Source: Aliidiomarina quisquiliarum
GTDB lineage: Bacteria; Pseudomonadota; Gammaproteobacteria; Enterobacterales; Alteromonadaceae
Reading direction: 5' to 3'
Assembly (NCBI RefSeq): GCF_023922585.1
Contig: NZ_JAMFTN010000017.1
Location: 6,659 to 70,658, forward strand
Length of the DNA: 64,000 bases
Below the pieces are notes generated by a model, which worked only from the letters and a program-made list of their open reading frames with translations, made no database searches and was not told the origin of the DNA. Below are positions 43,877-53,396 of the stretch, one piece after another; position 1 is the stretch's first letter, and each line of letters starts with the position of its first letter. A program made the translations under genes and the position numbers.

Positions 43877-44037
43877 GCGAACTCCTTGGTTCACTACTAA
43901 ACAATGAGAGCTGCAGCTTATAAACAAAGCTGAAGTGTGCGCAGTCCCATTTGTCAGCAATTACAGATGACAAATGTCACTGGTGTTAAAGCACTAGGGC
44001 TTCCATAATGGTTTTAGTGAATAAAAAAGGCCCAACA

Positions 44038-45123
44038 ATGACTAGCGAAAACGACAATAAGTACGCATGGATTTATTTATTTAATCTTGGCTTTTATATA
44101 TTGCCAATGATTATGTTCCCCTATGCGCTATGGGAGCTAGTAACCATGGTGGTGGTTATGTTGTTGTTTGTAGCGTTGTATTTTCACTGCTACCGAGTAG
44201 GCCCACAAAACATGGGTTGGCCGCTACTGGGTATGTTTGTGTTGGCGAGTGTTATCACCCCTATGAATAGCGGGTCGATCGCTTTGTTTAGTTACGTTGG
44301 CTTTTTTATTGCCTTTGCTTACACGTGGAAAAAAGCCGTGCCGCTTTTATTAGGGGTGCTGGCAACACTGGCAGCATTTCATTTTGGGCCTGGCACCCAT
44401 TGGGATTTATTTTTGCATTATGGCGTAGTGATTGTGCTTACGGTGAGCTTGTTCGGCCGGGTGGAGCGTATTCGGCAGCGGCACAGTATTGCTGAGCAGC
44501 GCAGCCAAGAAGAAATAGAACGTTTAGCTCGTTCAGTGGAGCGCGAGCGCATAGCCCGCGACTTACACGATATTTTAGGCCATACCTTGTCGAGTATTAT
44601 TTTGAAGTCGGACTTAGCCGAAAAGCAACTGCAAAATGAACATTACGACGCAGCGAAACAACAGCTACGCGAGTTAAGCCAAATCGCGCGCACTAGCTTA
44701 AGCCAAGTACGCCAAAGTGTTTCGGGTTACCGGCATGGCGGGTTAACCCTAGAGCTTGGCCGGCTCGAACAGCGCCTAACCGACGCAGGCTTTGCCACCA
44801 AAATACATGGCACACCGCCAGAGCTTGAAGGGCCGTTAGAAACGGCAATCGCATTAGTGCTGACCGAATTAGTAACTAACATTATTCGCCACAGCGCGGG
44901 CCAAACCTGCCATATAACCTTTAATGAGCATGAGCAAACTTATTCAGTGCAAGTGGTCGACGACGGCGAATGTACTGATTTTAAAGCCGGCAATGGCTTG
45001 CAAGGGGTGAAAGAGCGTATTCAATTATTGGGTGGGAAAGTGAGTATAGACACAGCTGCGGGCTACTTAGTGGAGTTAGAATTTCCAAAAGTATGGGCCA
45101 TAGCAGAGGGTTACAGCGAATGA
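44038..45123 (+). CDS. Membrane sensor histidine kinase, DesK-like
   Basis: A 361-residue kinase of the NarL-linked HisKA_3 class. Four or five membrane segments (residues 10-145) precede the H-box 'ERIARDLHDILGHTLSSI' (phosphorylated His near residue 182) and a HATPase domain ('VLTELVTNIIRHS', 'DDGECTDF', 'NGLQGVKERI'). No large extracellular sensor is present, as in DesK or LiaS. Its TGA overlaps the ATG of the response regulator. ATG 44038 follows AAAGG by eight bases; an upstream ATG (44008) is possible. Confidence 0.9.
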   Translation: MTSENDNKYAWIYLFNLGFYILPMIMFPYALWELVTMVVVMLLFVALYFHCYRVGPQNMGWPLLGMFVLASVITPMNSGSIALFSYVGFFIAFAYTWKKAVPLLLGVLATLAAFHFGPGTHWDLFLHYGVVIVLTVSLFGRVERIRQRHSIAEQRSQEEIERLARSVERERIARDLHDILGHTLSSIILKSDLAEKQLQNEHYDAAKQQLRELSQIARTSLSQVRQSVSGYRHGGLTLELGRLEQRLTDAGFATKIHGTPPELEGPLETAIALVLTELVTNIIRHSAGQTCHITFNEHEQTYSVQVVDDGECTDFKAGNGLQGVKERIQLLGGKVSIDTAAGYLVELEFPKVWAIAEGYSE

Positions 45124-45716
45124 AGATATTACTCGCTGAAGACCAAGCCATGATACGCACTGCACTCGCTGGTTTGTTACGGCTGGAGTCGAATTATACC
45201 GTTGACGAAGCCGTAGATGGCGCCGACGCCAAACAAAAGCTGCAAGAAAACCATTACGATATTTTATTAACCGATATAGAAATGCCCCATATTTCGGGCC
45301 TTGAATTACTCCAATGGGCGAAGCAAGCACAGCCCCACTTGCTCACTGTAATCATTACCACCTTTAACCGTTCGGGCTATATTAAGCGCGCCGTAGCAGC
45401 GGGAGTAAATGGTTTCCTGTTAAAAGACGCGCCGATTGAAGTGCTGGTGCAGTCGCTGCAGAAAATTCAAACGGGCCAGCAGGTAATTAGTAACGAACTA
45501 CTGCTACAAGCACTAGACGACCAAGACCCATTAACCGAAAAAGAACGTAAAGCACTACGTTTAGCAGGCGAGGGTATGAGCACTGCGGCTATAGCAAAAG
45601 CCTTGTTTATAGCTGAAGGCACCGCCCGCAACTACCTTTCTGAGGCTATTAGCAAACTGCATGCCAGCAACCGCACCGAAGCGGCGCGTATTGCCCACCA
45701 AAAAGGTTGGTTGTAG
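45120..45716 (+). CDS. Response regulator, LuxR/NarL family
   Basis: A 198-residue regulator. The receiver domain has 'LAEDQAMIRTAL', the phosphorylation site 'LLTDIEMPHISGLELL' and Lys in 'LLKDAPIEVL'; the C-terminal LuxR helix-turn-helix is 'LTEKERKALRLAGEGMSTAA' and 'EGTARNYLSEAISKL'. It is coupled to the kinase gene by an ATGA overlap. Its likely target is the divergent ABC exporter operon, as in DesKR-type systems. Confidence 0.92.
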   Translation: MKILLAEDQAMIRTALAGLLRLESNYTVDEAVDGADAKQKLQENHYDILLTDIEMPHISGLELLQWAKQAQPHLLTVIITTFNRSGYIKRAVAAGVNGFLLKDAPIEVLVQSLQKIQTGQQVISNELLLQALDDQDPLTEKERKALRLAGEGMSTAAIAKALFIAEGTARNYLSEAISKLHASNRTEAARIAHQKGWL

Positions 45717-45815
45717 CTTTTTATATTTTCTTCTTGTGAATACAGAATTTATGTACTGGTTGATATAGAATGCCCCATTGAACATGTTTTGTTGTACTAC
45801 TTAGTAGGTGGGAAT

Positions 45816-47360
45816 ATGTATTCAGAATCAAGAATTCTTTGTCCAAAATTGAAACAAAAAGTCATGTCGGCGGAAGATGCCGCCGCTATGATTCCAGCCG
45901 GCTCTAACGTAGGTATGAGTGGCTTTACTGGTGCTGGGTACCCAAAAGCAGTGCCCAATGCTTTAGCTGAACGTATTAAACAGCATAATGCTGGAATAAA
46001 CCTAGAAAATGGCGAAAAGCCGTTTCGTATTAATGTGTGGACAGGTGCCTCTACGGCTCCTGAATTAGACGGCAAGCTGGCCGAAGTTGACGGCATTGAA
46101 ATGCGCTTGCCCTTCCAAAGTGACCCTATTTGTCGTGAGCGTATAAATAACGGCGAAATGAATTACGTAGACATGCACCTTTCTGAAGTTGCCCAAAATG
46201 CTTGGTCTGGGTTTCTTGGTAAAATGAATATCGCCCTAATTGAAGTGGTGGGTATTCGTGAAGACGGCAGCCTTATTCCGTCATCGTCGCTAGGTAACAA
46301 CAAGGTGTGGATAGAGCAAGCCGATAAAGTTATTTTAGAAGTAAACTATAAACAAAATGCCCGCCTTGAAGGTATGCATGACATTTACTATGGAGCTGCC
46401 TTACCACCTTATCGCAAACCTATTATGCTCACTGAGCCCGCACAGCGTATAGGCGAGGCCTATTTACGCTGCCCAAGCGAGAAGGTTATTGCCATTGTTG
46501 AAACCAACTCGCCTGATCGCAACAGCCCGTTTAAGCCAAGCGACGCCGTCTCTAAAAAAATTGCGGAGCATATTCTTGAGTTTCTAGATAAGGAAATAAA
46601 GGTTGGCCGCTTGCCGCCCGAACTACTGCCATTACAATCTGGAGTGGGTAATATTCCTAATGCGGTATTAGAAGCCTTAGACAGTGGCCCATATAAAAAC
46701 CTCACTTCATACACCGAAGTAATTCAAGACGGTATGTTGCAAATGTTGAAGTCGGGTACCTTAGCAATGGCCTCGGCCACAGCGTTTTCTTTAAGCCCTA
46801 AAGGCATTGAAGAATTTGATAAAAACATTGAGTTTTATCGCAACAAAATCATTTTAAGACCGCAAGACATTAGTAACCATCCGGAAATTGCACGGCGCTT
46901 AGGCGTTATTGCCATGAACGGTTTAATTGAAGCCGACCTTTATGGCAACGTGAATTCAACCCATATTATGGGTACCCGTATGATGAATGGTATTGGCGGT
47001 TCAGGAGACTTTGCTCGTAATGGTTACTTGTCTATTTTTATGACCCCGAGCACGGCAAAAGAAGGCAGTATCTCGTCGATTGTGCCGATGGTGTCGCATG
47101 TGGATCACACCGAACATGACGTAAAAGTTATTGTAACGGAACAAGGGTTGGCTGATTTGCGTGGCTTAGCACCACGACAGCGGGCGCTAGAAATCATTAA
47201 TAAATGTGCTCACCCCGACTTCCGCCCGCAGCTACTCGACTATTTTGAGCGCGCCTGTGCTAGTGGTCGAGGAATGCATACACCGCACCTGCTCAATGAA
47301 GCCTTAAGTTGGCATCAGCGTTATGAAGAAACAGGGCATATGCTCGCTAACAGTAAGTAG
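45816..47360 (+). CDS. Acetyl-CoA hydrolase / succinyl-CoA:acetate CoA-transferase
   Basis: A 514-residue enzyme of the acetyl-CoA hydrolase/transferase family. The CoA-binding landmarks 'PAGSNVGMSGFTGAGYPKAV' near residue 25 and 'IMGTRMMNGIGGSGDFARNG' near 380 are present. Most bacterial members move CoA between succinate and acetate. Start ATG 45816 follows AGGTGGG. It stands alone and is convergent with the SMR gene only 2 bases after its end. Confidence 0.9.
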   Translation: MYSESRILCPKLKQKVMSAEDAAAMIPAGSNVGMSGFTGAGYPKAVPNALAERIKQHNAGINLENGEKPFRINVWTGASTAPELDGKLAEVDGIEMRLPFQSDPICRERINNGEMNYVDMHLSEVAQNAWSGFLGKMNIALIEVVGIREDGSLIPSSSLGNNKVWIEQADKVILEVNYKQNARLEGMHDIYYGAALPPYRKPIMLTEPAQRIGEAYLRCPSEKVIAIVETNSPDRNSPFKPSDAVSKKIAEHILEFLDKEIKVGRLPPELLPLQSGVGNIPNAVLEALDSGPYKNLTSYTEVIQDGMLQMLKSGTLAMASATAFSLSPKGIEEFDKNIEFYRNKIILRPQDISNHPEIARRLGVIAMNGLIEADLYGNVNSTHIMGTRMMNGIGGSGDFARNGYLSIFMTPSTAKEGSISSIVPMVSHVDHTEHDVKVIVTEQGLADLRGLAPRQRALEIINKCAHPDFRPQLLDYFERACASGRGMHTPHLLNEALSWHQRYEETGHMLANSK

Positions 47361-47362
47361 TA

Positions 47363-47707
47363 TTAAGCACTACTTACTACTTGTAAGCCCACCACCGAAA
47401 TAACTAAGGTGCTAAGAAAGAACATGCGCCAAAAAGTAACAGGTTCTTGAAACCAGATAATACCCGCAATAACGGTGCCGATGGCACCGATAGCTCCCCA
47501 AACGGCATAAGCGGTACCTACGGGTATCGCTTTTTCGCCGCCCATGGCTTTAAAAAGTAAGTACATACTAATGGCCACACAAATGGCAAACATGCTCAGC
47601 CAAAATGCTAACGGTTTTCCTGTTACCTGCTGCGCTTTGCCTAAACTTATAGCAAAGCCGGTTTCAAAAAAGCCACCAATAATAAGCAAAATCCAATTAA
47701 TACTCAT
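47363..47707 (-). CDS. Small multidrug resistance (SMR) family exporter
   Basis: A 114-residue protein with four membrane helices. The essential Glu is in 'IGGFFETGFAISLGKA', and 'GTAYAVWGAIGAIGT' is the family signature. The combination resembles SugE/Gdx guanidinium exporters more than EmrE, but this is not certain. Its ATG overlaps the stop of dosC by four bases, an unusual pairing. Confidence 0.88.
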   Translation of the reverse strand: MSINWILLIIGGFFETGFAISLGKAQQVTGKPLAFWLSMFAICVAISMYLLFKAMGGEKAIPVGTAYAVWGAIGAIGTVIAGIIWFQEPVTFWRMFFLSTLVISVVGLQVVSSA

Positions 47708-49092
47708 ACGGTTGAATTGCTCTCACTTGTTCTGGTTGCGACGAGGTTACGGCCTTGGTGTTTGGCGTCGTATAAAGCTTGGTCGGCAAGCCGTAGTAAC
47801 ACTTCGTAGTCGGGGTGACCTTCATAAACAGCTAAGCCTAAGCTTGCAGTAATATTTATATTCGTTTTTGAAGGTAGTTCAAAAAGCTCGTTTGCTATTT
47901 TCTTGCGCATTTTTTCAGCAACTAATTTTGCTGCCTTTAATTCAATATCAACGAGTACAATAAGAAATTCTTCACCGCCCATACGAAAAACAAAGTCACC
48001 ACTACGACAAGAGTTTATGAGCACACTGCTTAATTGTTTAAGCACTGCGTCGCCCGCTTCATGCCCATGGGTGTCGTTAATTAATTTAAAGTAATCAACG
48101 TCTAATAATATAATAGCAAAGGTACTGTCATGAACTCTGGCATGGCTTATCTGGCGGCTTAAAACCGTAGGTAAAAACTTCCGGTTTAATAAGCGAGTAA
48201 GAACATCGCGGCCGTGCTCCATTTCGCCACTACGACTAAAAATGTCGTCTAAATGAAACTTAATATTGTGCGAGGCGTCGCGAATACGGCGCAGAATGTG
48301 TAGTTTGTCGGCTGGTGTTACTTCACTGAACTGCGGCAATAACTCGTCGTCAATTTGCTGCATTGCGGACGCAATTGTTTTTGTTTCTGGATAGTCGCTA
48401 AAAGCGTGAGCACCTTTGTGATGAAACCAAAGACCAAAGTCAGAATAACGTAAAGCGGGTAGTTGCACACCTTCTGCGCCAAGTGTGAATTCAAACATTA
48501 ACTTGTTTTCCCAGTCTAATAAGGCTGCTTTTTGTCGCTCCCGCTCGGTGGCTAAATTCTGGCTGATAGAAAACATGCGATACACTTCTTCAGAACGGGA
48601 ACCTTTGTCTGAAGACACGGTATAAGCCTGGCTCATAAGCTCCATGGCAATATCAATCAGGTTACAATACAACTGGTAGCAAACATTGGCTTGCTGCTGT
48701 TCAAGTTGGCTATGCTGTAAAATAGATGCAAATCGTACCTTTAAAAAGCGTGCACCACGCAGCACCAAATGAATGGGAATTTTAATGCGTGCATGCACTT
48801 CGCCTACGGTAATTTGCTGTTGTAGCGTGGCTTTCAAGTCGTAGTTGGGGGTAATGTTATATAAATTAATTAGCCACTTTTGTAGCGATTGACTCAGCCT
48901 AGTTTTAACCTCTTCATGAGATAAAAATGAAGAGGCGTCTTCATCGTTAAGCATATTGTCATAAAAATAGTGGGCGAGATCGCCACTGTTTTCTTGTACC
49001 AAATTAAAAATAGTACTTAAACACTTTTGGTTAGCTGAAGAAATTAAAGCTTCCCATTCACTAACAATTCTTTCACCGGCCAAATGGTACAT
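47704..49092 (-). CDS. dosC: Globin-coupled diguanylate cyclase DosC-like
   Basis: A 462-residue oxygen-sensing diguanylate cyclase that matches E. coli DosC (460 residues) along its length. The globin domain has 'GEVHARIKIPIHLV' near residue 95, containing the proximal haem His; a middle domain follows ('SDFGLWFHHKGAHAFS'); the GGDEF domain carries 'FRMGGEEFLIV' and 'NDTHGHEAGDAVL'. Oxygen binding to the haem controls c-di-GMP synthesis. ATG 49092 follows AGGAAG; the longer frame to 49161 adds unrelated residues. No dosP phosphodiesterase is adjacent. Confidence 0.92.
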   Translation of the reverse strand: MYHLAGERIVSEWEALISSANQKCLSTIFNLVQENSGDLAHYFYDNMLNDEDASSFLSHEEVKTRLSQSLQKWLINLYNITPNYDLKATLQQQITVGEVHARIKIPIHLVLRGARFLKVRFASILQHSQLEQQQANVCYQLYCNLIDIAMELMSQAYTVSSDKGSRSEEVYRMFSISQNLATERERQKAALLDWENKLMFEFTLGAEGVQLPALRYSDFGLWFHHKGAHAFSDYPETKTIASAMQQIDDELLPQFSEVTPADKLHILRRIRDASHNIKFHLDDIFSRSGEMEHGRDVLTRLLNRKFLPTVLSRQISHARVHDSTFAIILLDVDYFKLINDTHGHEAGDAVLKQLSSVLINSCRSGDFVFRMGGEEFLIVLVDIELKAAKLVAEKMRKKIANELFELPSKTNINITASLGLAVYEGHPDYEVLLRLADQALYDAKHQGRNLVATRTSESNSTV

Positions 49093-49184
49093 TGAACGAC
49101 TTCCTACCCTGATAAAGTTAACGCTAACATAGTGCGCACTATAGCAAACATTTACAAACAATCAGCGGTGGAAAGCCTTAATGA

Positions 49185-49256
49185 TGGGGTCAGAACCAAC
49201 CCTCTGTAAGCCTTGCTATATATGCAATGAACTAGAGAAAAGCTGTTCTGACCCCA
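49185..49256. repeat. Palindromic TGGGGTCAGAAC element
   Basis: Perfect 12-bp inverted ends, TGGGGTCAGAAC (49185-49196) and GTTCTGACCCCA (49245-49256), bound a 72-bp element. Similar ends occur at 58386-58456 and a lone half at 55724-55735. The word GGGGTCAGA is typical of sequences mobilised by REP-associated tyrosine transposases (Y1_Tnp). No such transposase is in the window. Confidence 0.7.
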
Positions 49257-49275
49257 GAATTTACCAGAGTTTAGT

Positions 49276-49917
49276 TTATTCGTGGATTAACTCGAGGCTG
49301 GCGTTGCCAACGCCTACTTTAACGTTAAGTAGGTTATGACCTGGGCCGGTGGCCTGGGTTTTAGAGGTGACAATAGCGCGGGCGGTATGTTGCTGAAGAA
49401 CTCCTGTAATGCCTGTTTCGCCCACGCCCGTGGCTAGGTTAATAGCACCTATGCTGGCAAGGTCAGTAGTTAGTTCGGCATTGCCCACACCAATTTTTAT
49501 TTCGGTAGATGCTGCTGTTAAAGCGGCTACTAAGTTACCAACCCCAAGCTTTATACTAAGGCTTGCAACCGCTGGTATGGTTAAAACGTAGTCGGCTTCC
49601 GCGTTGTCGTGTTCAAACACAATATGTAATGTGTCGCCGCGGTTGGTAAGGTCGAGGTTGATATTGGTTATGTCTTCACTACCACGAAACCAACCTTTTT
49701 TACCGGCCTTTATAGTGCCGGTAAGCTGGCCCATTGCTACGCCGTTGCTAAGACTATCAGAACGTTCAATGCGAAGATTGCCTACCGAGTGTGACAGTTC
49801 AATGCGGCTAATGCCGTTTAGATCAAGCTGGTGACTTACGGATTTAGTGGTGGCAAAGGAAGGGCCAGCAACGAACAGTAAGCATGCTGCGGCGAAGGTT
49901 ATTAAAGAATTTTTCAT
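49276..49917 (-). CDS. Exported beta-repeat protein (DUF4097-like)
   Basis: A 213-residue protein with a signal peptide cleaved after 'PSFATTKS'. The mature part is beta-rich and carries repeated Gly-Val-Gly-Asn/Glu turns ('IKLGVGNLVAAL', 'IKIGVGNAELTT', 'ATGVGETGITG', 'KVGVGNASLEL'), about 20-40 residues apart, as in DUF4097/polymer-forming-type folds. Probably periplasmic; function unknown. Confidence 0.75.
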   Translation of the reverse strand: MKNSLITFAAACLLFVAGPSFATTKSVSHQLDLNGISRIELSHSVGNLRIERSDSLSNGVAMGQLTGTIKAGKKGWFRGSEDITNINLDLTNRGDTLHIVFEHDNAEADYVLTIPAVASLSIKLGVGNLVAALTAASTEIKIGVGNAELTTDLASIGAINLATGVGETGITGVLQQHTARAIVTSKTQATGPGHNLLNVKVGVGNASLELIHE

Positions 49918-50061
49918 GCGAGCCTCGTTATTTACACATAAGATTAGCAGTAAATTAGCAAGGCTCGTGCCAAATCGTAAGCTGTTGATAATAAATGGGT
50001 ATGTTAAAAGGCGAAAAGGCTAATAGTTAATAAACACTAACTGTTAGCCAATTACACTAAC

Positions 50062-51249
50062 TTATATTTTAATTCGGCGGTTTGCCTGCCACCACCAGGT
50101 AACTATGCCCACCAATAATATTGCTGGCAGCATGGCTAAGTTTAGTTTTGCCCACCCGAGAGTGTGCAATAAGGTGCCAGCCATAAGCGAGCCAGCCGCA
50201 ACAAAGCTAAAAATAACCAAGTCGTTCATGCCTTGAACCTTGCCGCGCTCTGATTCCGTATGGGTGGTTGCCACCAAGGCACTGCCGCTAATAAACAAAA
50301 AGTTCCAGCCAATGCCCAGTAGTACCAAGCTAAACCAGAAGTGGGTTAAGGTTTCACCCATCAGCGCGACCACTATAGAGCCAAGAAACACCAAGGTGCC
50401 GGTTAAAATAATGCGGTCGACACCAAAGCGACTAATTAACCCACCGGTTATAAACGAAGGTGCGAACATGCCAAGCACATGCCATTGAATAATAAAGGCC
50501 ACTTCACCCATGTCGTAACCACGCGCTCGCAGGGCCAGCGGGGTGGCGGTCATAACTAACGCCATAACCGTGTAACCAACAGTGCCAGACAACAAGGCAA
50601 CCAAGAGGGTGGGTTGGCGCACAATATATTTCATGGGCCGTTCCGTGTCGCCCGGTTGTGGTTCGCCGGTTGGTGGTACGCGTAATTGGCTGAGTAATAG
50701 AATAGCGAGCACGGCAAACACCGCAATCATTACGAAGGGGCCGGCATTCGGAATATTGGGTATTAAGTTGGTCATTTTGCTGGCATTCCATGGCCCTAGA
50801 AACGCAGCCACTAAGCCTGCAGCCATCACAAAAGAAATGGCGCGGCTACGAAACGCAGGACTGGCGACATCGGCCGCAGCAAAACGGTAATACATAGCAA
50901 AGCCTTGGTATAAACCAATCAACATATTGCCTAAACAGAACAGCAGAAACGACTCCTGAGTGATAGCAAATACACTTAAACTTGCACCGCCTATACCACC
51001 TAAACTAGCGCCGGTAATAAAACCCCGACGGCGGCCGACCCGCTTCATATACAACGACGCAGGTAACGTCGACAACAGGGTACCTATCATCATTAGCGAT
51101 ATAGGCAAGGTTGCTAGTGACGGATCGGGGCTTAGCTGTTGGCCAATAACACCACTTAAGGTAGTTACCGTAATTGAGGCAATCATAAATAGCAGCTGAC
51201 TGGTAACAAGAATAGCTACGTTTTTCTTTTCGCGGGCGTAAGTGCTCAT
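50062..51249 (-). CDS. MFS transporter
   Basis: A 395-residue major facilitator with about twelve membrane helices. The loop 2-3 motif 'KRVGRRRGFITGASLGG' near residue 70 and 'FGVDRIILTGTLVF' near 270 are typical of the drug:H+ antiporter-like MFS. Substrate unknown. The gene is divergent from a small XRE regulator. Confidence 0.9.
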   Translation of the reverse strand: MSTYAREKKNVAILVTSQLLFMIASITVTTLSGVIGQQLSPDPSLATLPISLMMIGTLLSTLPASLYMKRVGRRRGFITGASLGGIGGASLSVFAITQESFLLFCLGNMLIGLYQGFAMYYRFAAADVASPAFRSRAISFVMAAGLVAAFLGPWNASKMTNLIPNIPNAGPFVMIAVFAVLAILLLSQLRVPPTGEPQPGDTERPMKYIVRQPTLLVALLSGTVGYTVMALVMTATPLALRARGYDMGEVAFIIQWHVLGMFAPSFITGGLISRFGVDRIILTGTLVFLGSIVVALMGETLTHFWFSLVLLGIGWNFLFISGSALVATTHTESERGKVQGMNDLVIFSFVAAGSLMAGTLLHTLGWAKLNLAMLPAILLVGIVTWWWQANRRIKI

Positions 51250-51394
51250 GTTCTATATATTCTCAATGTTGCGTGACTTAAAATCAGTGAACACTATATA
51301 AGAAAGGACTAATGTTAGCATTAACAAATCATTATTTTATGCTTGTCATAAAATAATGATTGATTTACATAAAGTGAGCGATTAAGGTGTGCGC

Positions 51395-51601
51395 ATGAAC
51401 ATTCAAATTAATCTCGATGTAGAAATGGCGAAAAAGAAGTTGTCGTTAACCGAACTGTCGGAACAGGTTGGGGTGTCGATGACGAACTTATCGTTATTAA
51501 AAAACGGCAAGGTAAAGGCTATTCGCTTTAGTACCTTAGCTGCCATTTGCCAAGTTTTAGAGTGTCAACCAGGTGATATTCTTGAATATATTGGAGACTA
51601 A
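51395..51601 (+). CDS. Small XRE-family regulator
   Basis: A 68-residue regulator consisting of little more than a helix-turn-helix ('AKKKLSLTELSEQVGVSMTN', 'LKNGKVKAIRFSTLAAICQV'), close to the YozG/YgzD type. The ATG at 51395 follows AAGG by about seven bases. Its stop is one base before the membrane protein gene; in such pairs the XRE protein regulates the membrane-protein operon. Confidence 0.88.
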   Translation: MNIQINLDVEMAKKKLSLTELSEQVGVSMTNLSLLKNGKVKAIRFSTLAAICQVLECQPGDILEYIGD

Positions 51602-51602
51602 C

Positions 51603-52214
51603 ATGCAAACTAACACCTACGTTTTACCTGCTGCTGCAGCTATTTTGTTAGCGGTGTTGTTCCCTTGGTACTGGGGGGGTGGTTTTTTAGAAACTACAGA
51701 TTTCGTGCAACAATTCCGCAACGATATACAGACGTTAAATGCCAGCGATTTACTATTCGTTATTATTGGCGTGTTAGAAATATATTTGTATGTAAGTTTA
51801 CGTCGTGCACTTGCTAACACGGTAAGCTTTGACACGGCACGACTAGCCTTATTGCTTATGGCAATATCGGTGGGCTTATTTCTGTCTACAGTGCTATTTG
51901 ATGTGTTCTTAGCATTTTTTGGCGCAAGTTTTGCCGCAGCAACTATTGATATAATTTTGTTAAACGCAGCATTTTTAGGGTTGGGCTTATTGTTTGTGTA
52001 TGCGGTTTTCGCGCTTATGCTAGGTGCGTCGTTGCTACGCCGAGGAAATGATACGGCCACGCTATTAAAGATTTTTTCAGCGCTTCTTATTGTTATGGCG
52101 CTACTGCAAATAAGCGTTATTTTCAGCGTGTTTAATGTGGTGGTGTTTCCGGTGGCTGTTTTACTGTTAGCATTCTATTTTCTGCGCAGCCCTGAAGTGG
52201 TAGAAGTGGTTTAA
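51603..52214 (+). CDS. Membrane protein, DUF2975-like
   Basis: A 203-residue protein with four or five membrane segments ('VLPAAAAILLAVLFPWYW', 'RLALLLMAISVGLFLSTVL', 'IILLNAAFLGLGLLFVYAVF', 'VVFPVAVLLLAFYFL'). It is paired with the small XRE gene, the layout of DUF2975 proteins. A GGAG lies seven bases before ATG 51603. Function unknown. Confidence 0.75.
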   Translation: MQTNTYVLPAAAAILLAVLFPWYWGGGFLETTDFVQQFRNDIQTLNASDLLFVIIGVLEIYLYVSLRRALANTVSFDTARLALLLMAISVGLFLSTVLFDVFLAFFGASFAAATIDIILLNAAFLGLGLLFVYAVFALMLGASLLRRGNDTATLLKIFSALLIVMALLQISVIFSVFNVVVFPVAVLLLAFYFLRSPEVVEVV

Positions 52215-52245
52215 TAATACTAACTAAAAGTTGAAAGAGGATGTT

Positions 52246-52461
52246 ATGCAAATTAAAGCTGGCCGCTACCGGCATTACAAAGGTAGTGAGTACGAAGTTA
52301 TAGACACGGCGCGCCATTCAGAAAACGAAGAGTTGCTCGTGTTGTATCGGCCTTTGTATGGTGCCCGCGAGCTATGGGTGCGGCCCTATAATATGTTCGT
52401 TGAAAGTGTCGAGCTAGAAGGCAAAACTGTGCCACGGTTTGCCTACATTGATAGTATTTAA
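52246..52461 (+). CDS. DUF1653 protein
   Basis: A 71-residue protein that matches DUF1653: 'GRYRHYKGSEYEVIDTARHS' near residue 5, 'LVLYRPLYG', 'LWVRPYNMF' and a final 'PRFAYI'. The family is widespread and its function unknown. ATG 52246 follows GAGG by about seven bases. It is convergent with the esterase gene. Confidence 0.9.
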   Translation: MQIKAGRYRHYKGSEYEVIDTARHSENEELLVLYRPLYGARELWVRPYNMFVESVELEGKTVPRFAYIDSI

Positions 52462-52472
52462 AGCAGCAAATA

Positions 52473-53396
52473 TTATTTTTTATTAGCTTGCTGTAAAAAT
52501 GCCGCGACCTGCTTTAAAGCATCGCGGCTTTCTTGTAACTGTGCTGCGTGTAACTGAAAAACATGCCACATGCCTTCGTATACGTGCAACGTTGTTGCGG
52601 TGTTGGTTAATTTGGCTTTATCAGCAAGCGTGGTGGCATCGTCGTATAGCACCTCTTCGCTGCCCACTTGTATAAGTAATGGCGGCAAATTGTTTAAGTT
52701 GGCAAACAGCGGCGAACAACCAGGATGATTTAAAGCTTGGTTGCCACAATAAAATGCTGCGCAAGCCCTTAACCCTTCTGGGTTTAACATGGGGTCAGCA
52801 GCGGCTTTGCTGGTATAACTTTCGTTGCTGCAGGTTAAGTCGACCCACGGCGAAAACAGCACTAGAGCTTTTGGAGCGTGGCCTATATCGCGTAAAGCCA
52901 ATGCGCAAGCAAGGGCTAAGCCACCGCCTGCCGAGTCGCCCATAATGCTAATTGAAGGCTGATTTTTAGTGGGCTGCGTTCTAACAAGATGAGCCAGTAA
53001 GCCTTCGTAGGCTGCTACGGCATCGTTCAAGGCGGCGGGGTATGGGTGTTCTGGCGCTAAACGATAATCGGGCATCCATACGTTCGCCTTGGTTACCGCC
53101 GTTAGGTGTTTTATAAATGCACCGTGAGTTTTTACGCCGCCACTGACATAACCACCGCCGTGTAAGTATAAAATATGCTCTTGGCTAGCTGTATTAGCAT
53201 TGGGAACAGCGGCATAAGCAACCAAGGTGTTAATAGCGTTCAGTTTTAGCCATTCGCTTTTTATACCCTTTGGGGCGCGGCTCATGCTGGCGCTGGCTAG
53301 GTTTAACCACCGACGCCGCCACTTTACTGGTACGCAGGGTGAAAATGCCGGTTTGAGAAAAGCACGAATGAGCCCTTTAAGCAGACCTTTATTCAT
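52473..53396 (-). CDS. Alpha/beta hydrolase (HSL-type esterase)
   Basis: A 307-residue esterase of the hormone-sensitive lipase group: oxyanion motif 'LHGGGYVSGG' near residue 75, nucleophile elbow 'MGDSAGGGLALACAL' near 150, and the Asp and His of the triad near 250 and 280 ('GMWHVF'). Its start codon overlaps the stop of the monooxygenase-SDR gene (ATGA), so the two are co-translated. The likely task is hydrolysis of the ester that the monooxygenase forms. Confidence 0.9.
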   Translation of the reverse strand: MNKGLLKGLIRAFLKPAFSPCVPVKWRRRWLNLASASMSRAPKGIKSEWLKLNAINTLVAYAAVPNANTASQEHILYLHGGGYVSGGVKTHGAFIKHLTAVTKANVWMPDYRLAPEHPYPAALNDAVAAYEGLLAHLVRTQPTKNQPSISIMGDSAGGGLALACALALRDIGHAPKALVLFSPWVDLTCSNESYTSKAAADPMLNPEGLRACAAFYCGNQALNHPGCSPLFANLNNLPPLLIQVGSEEVLYDDATTLADKAKLTNTATTLHVYEGMWHVFQLHAAQLQESRDALKQVAAFLQQANKK

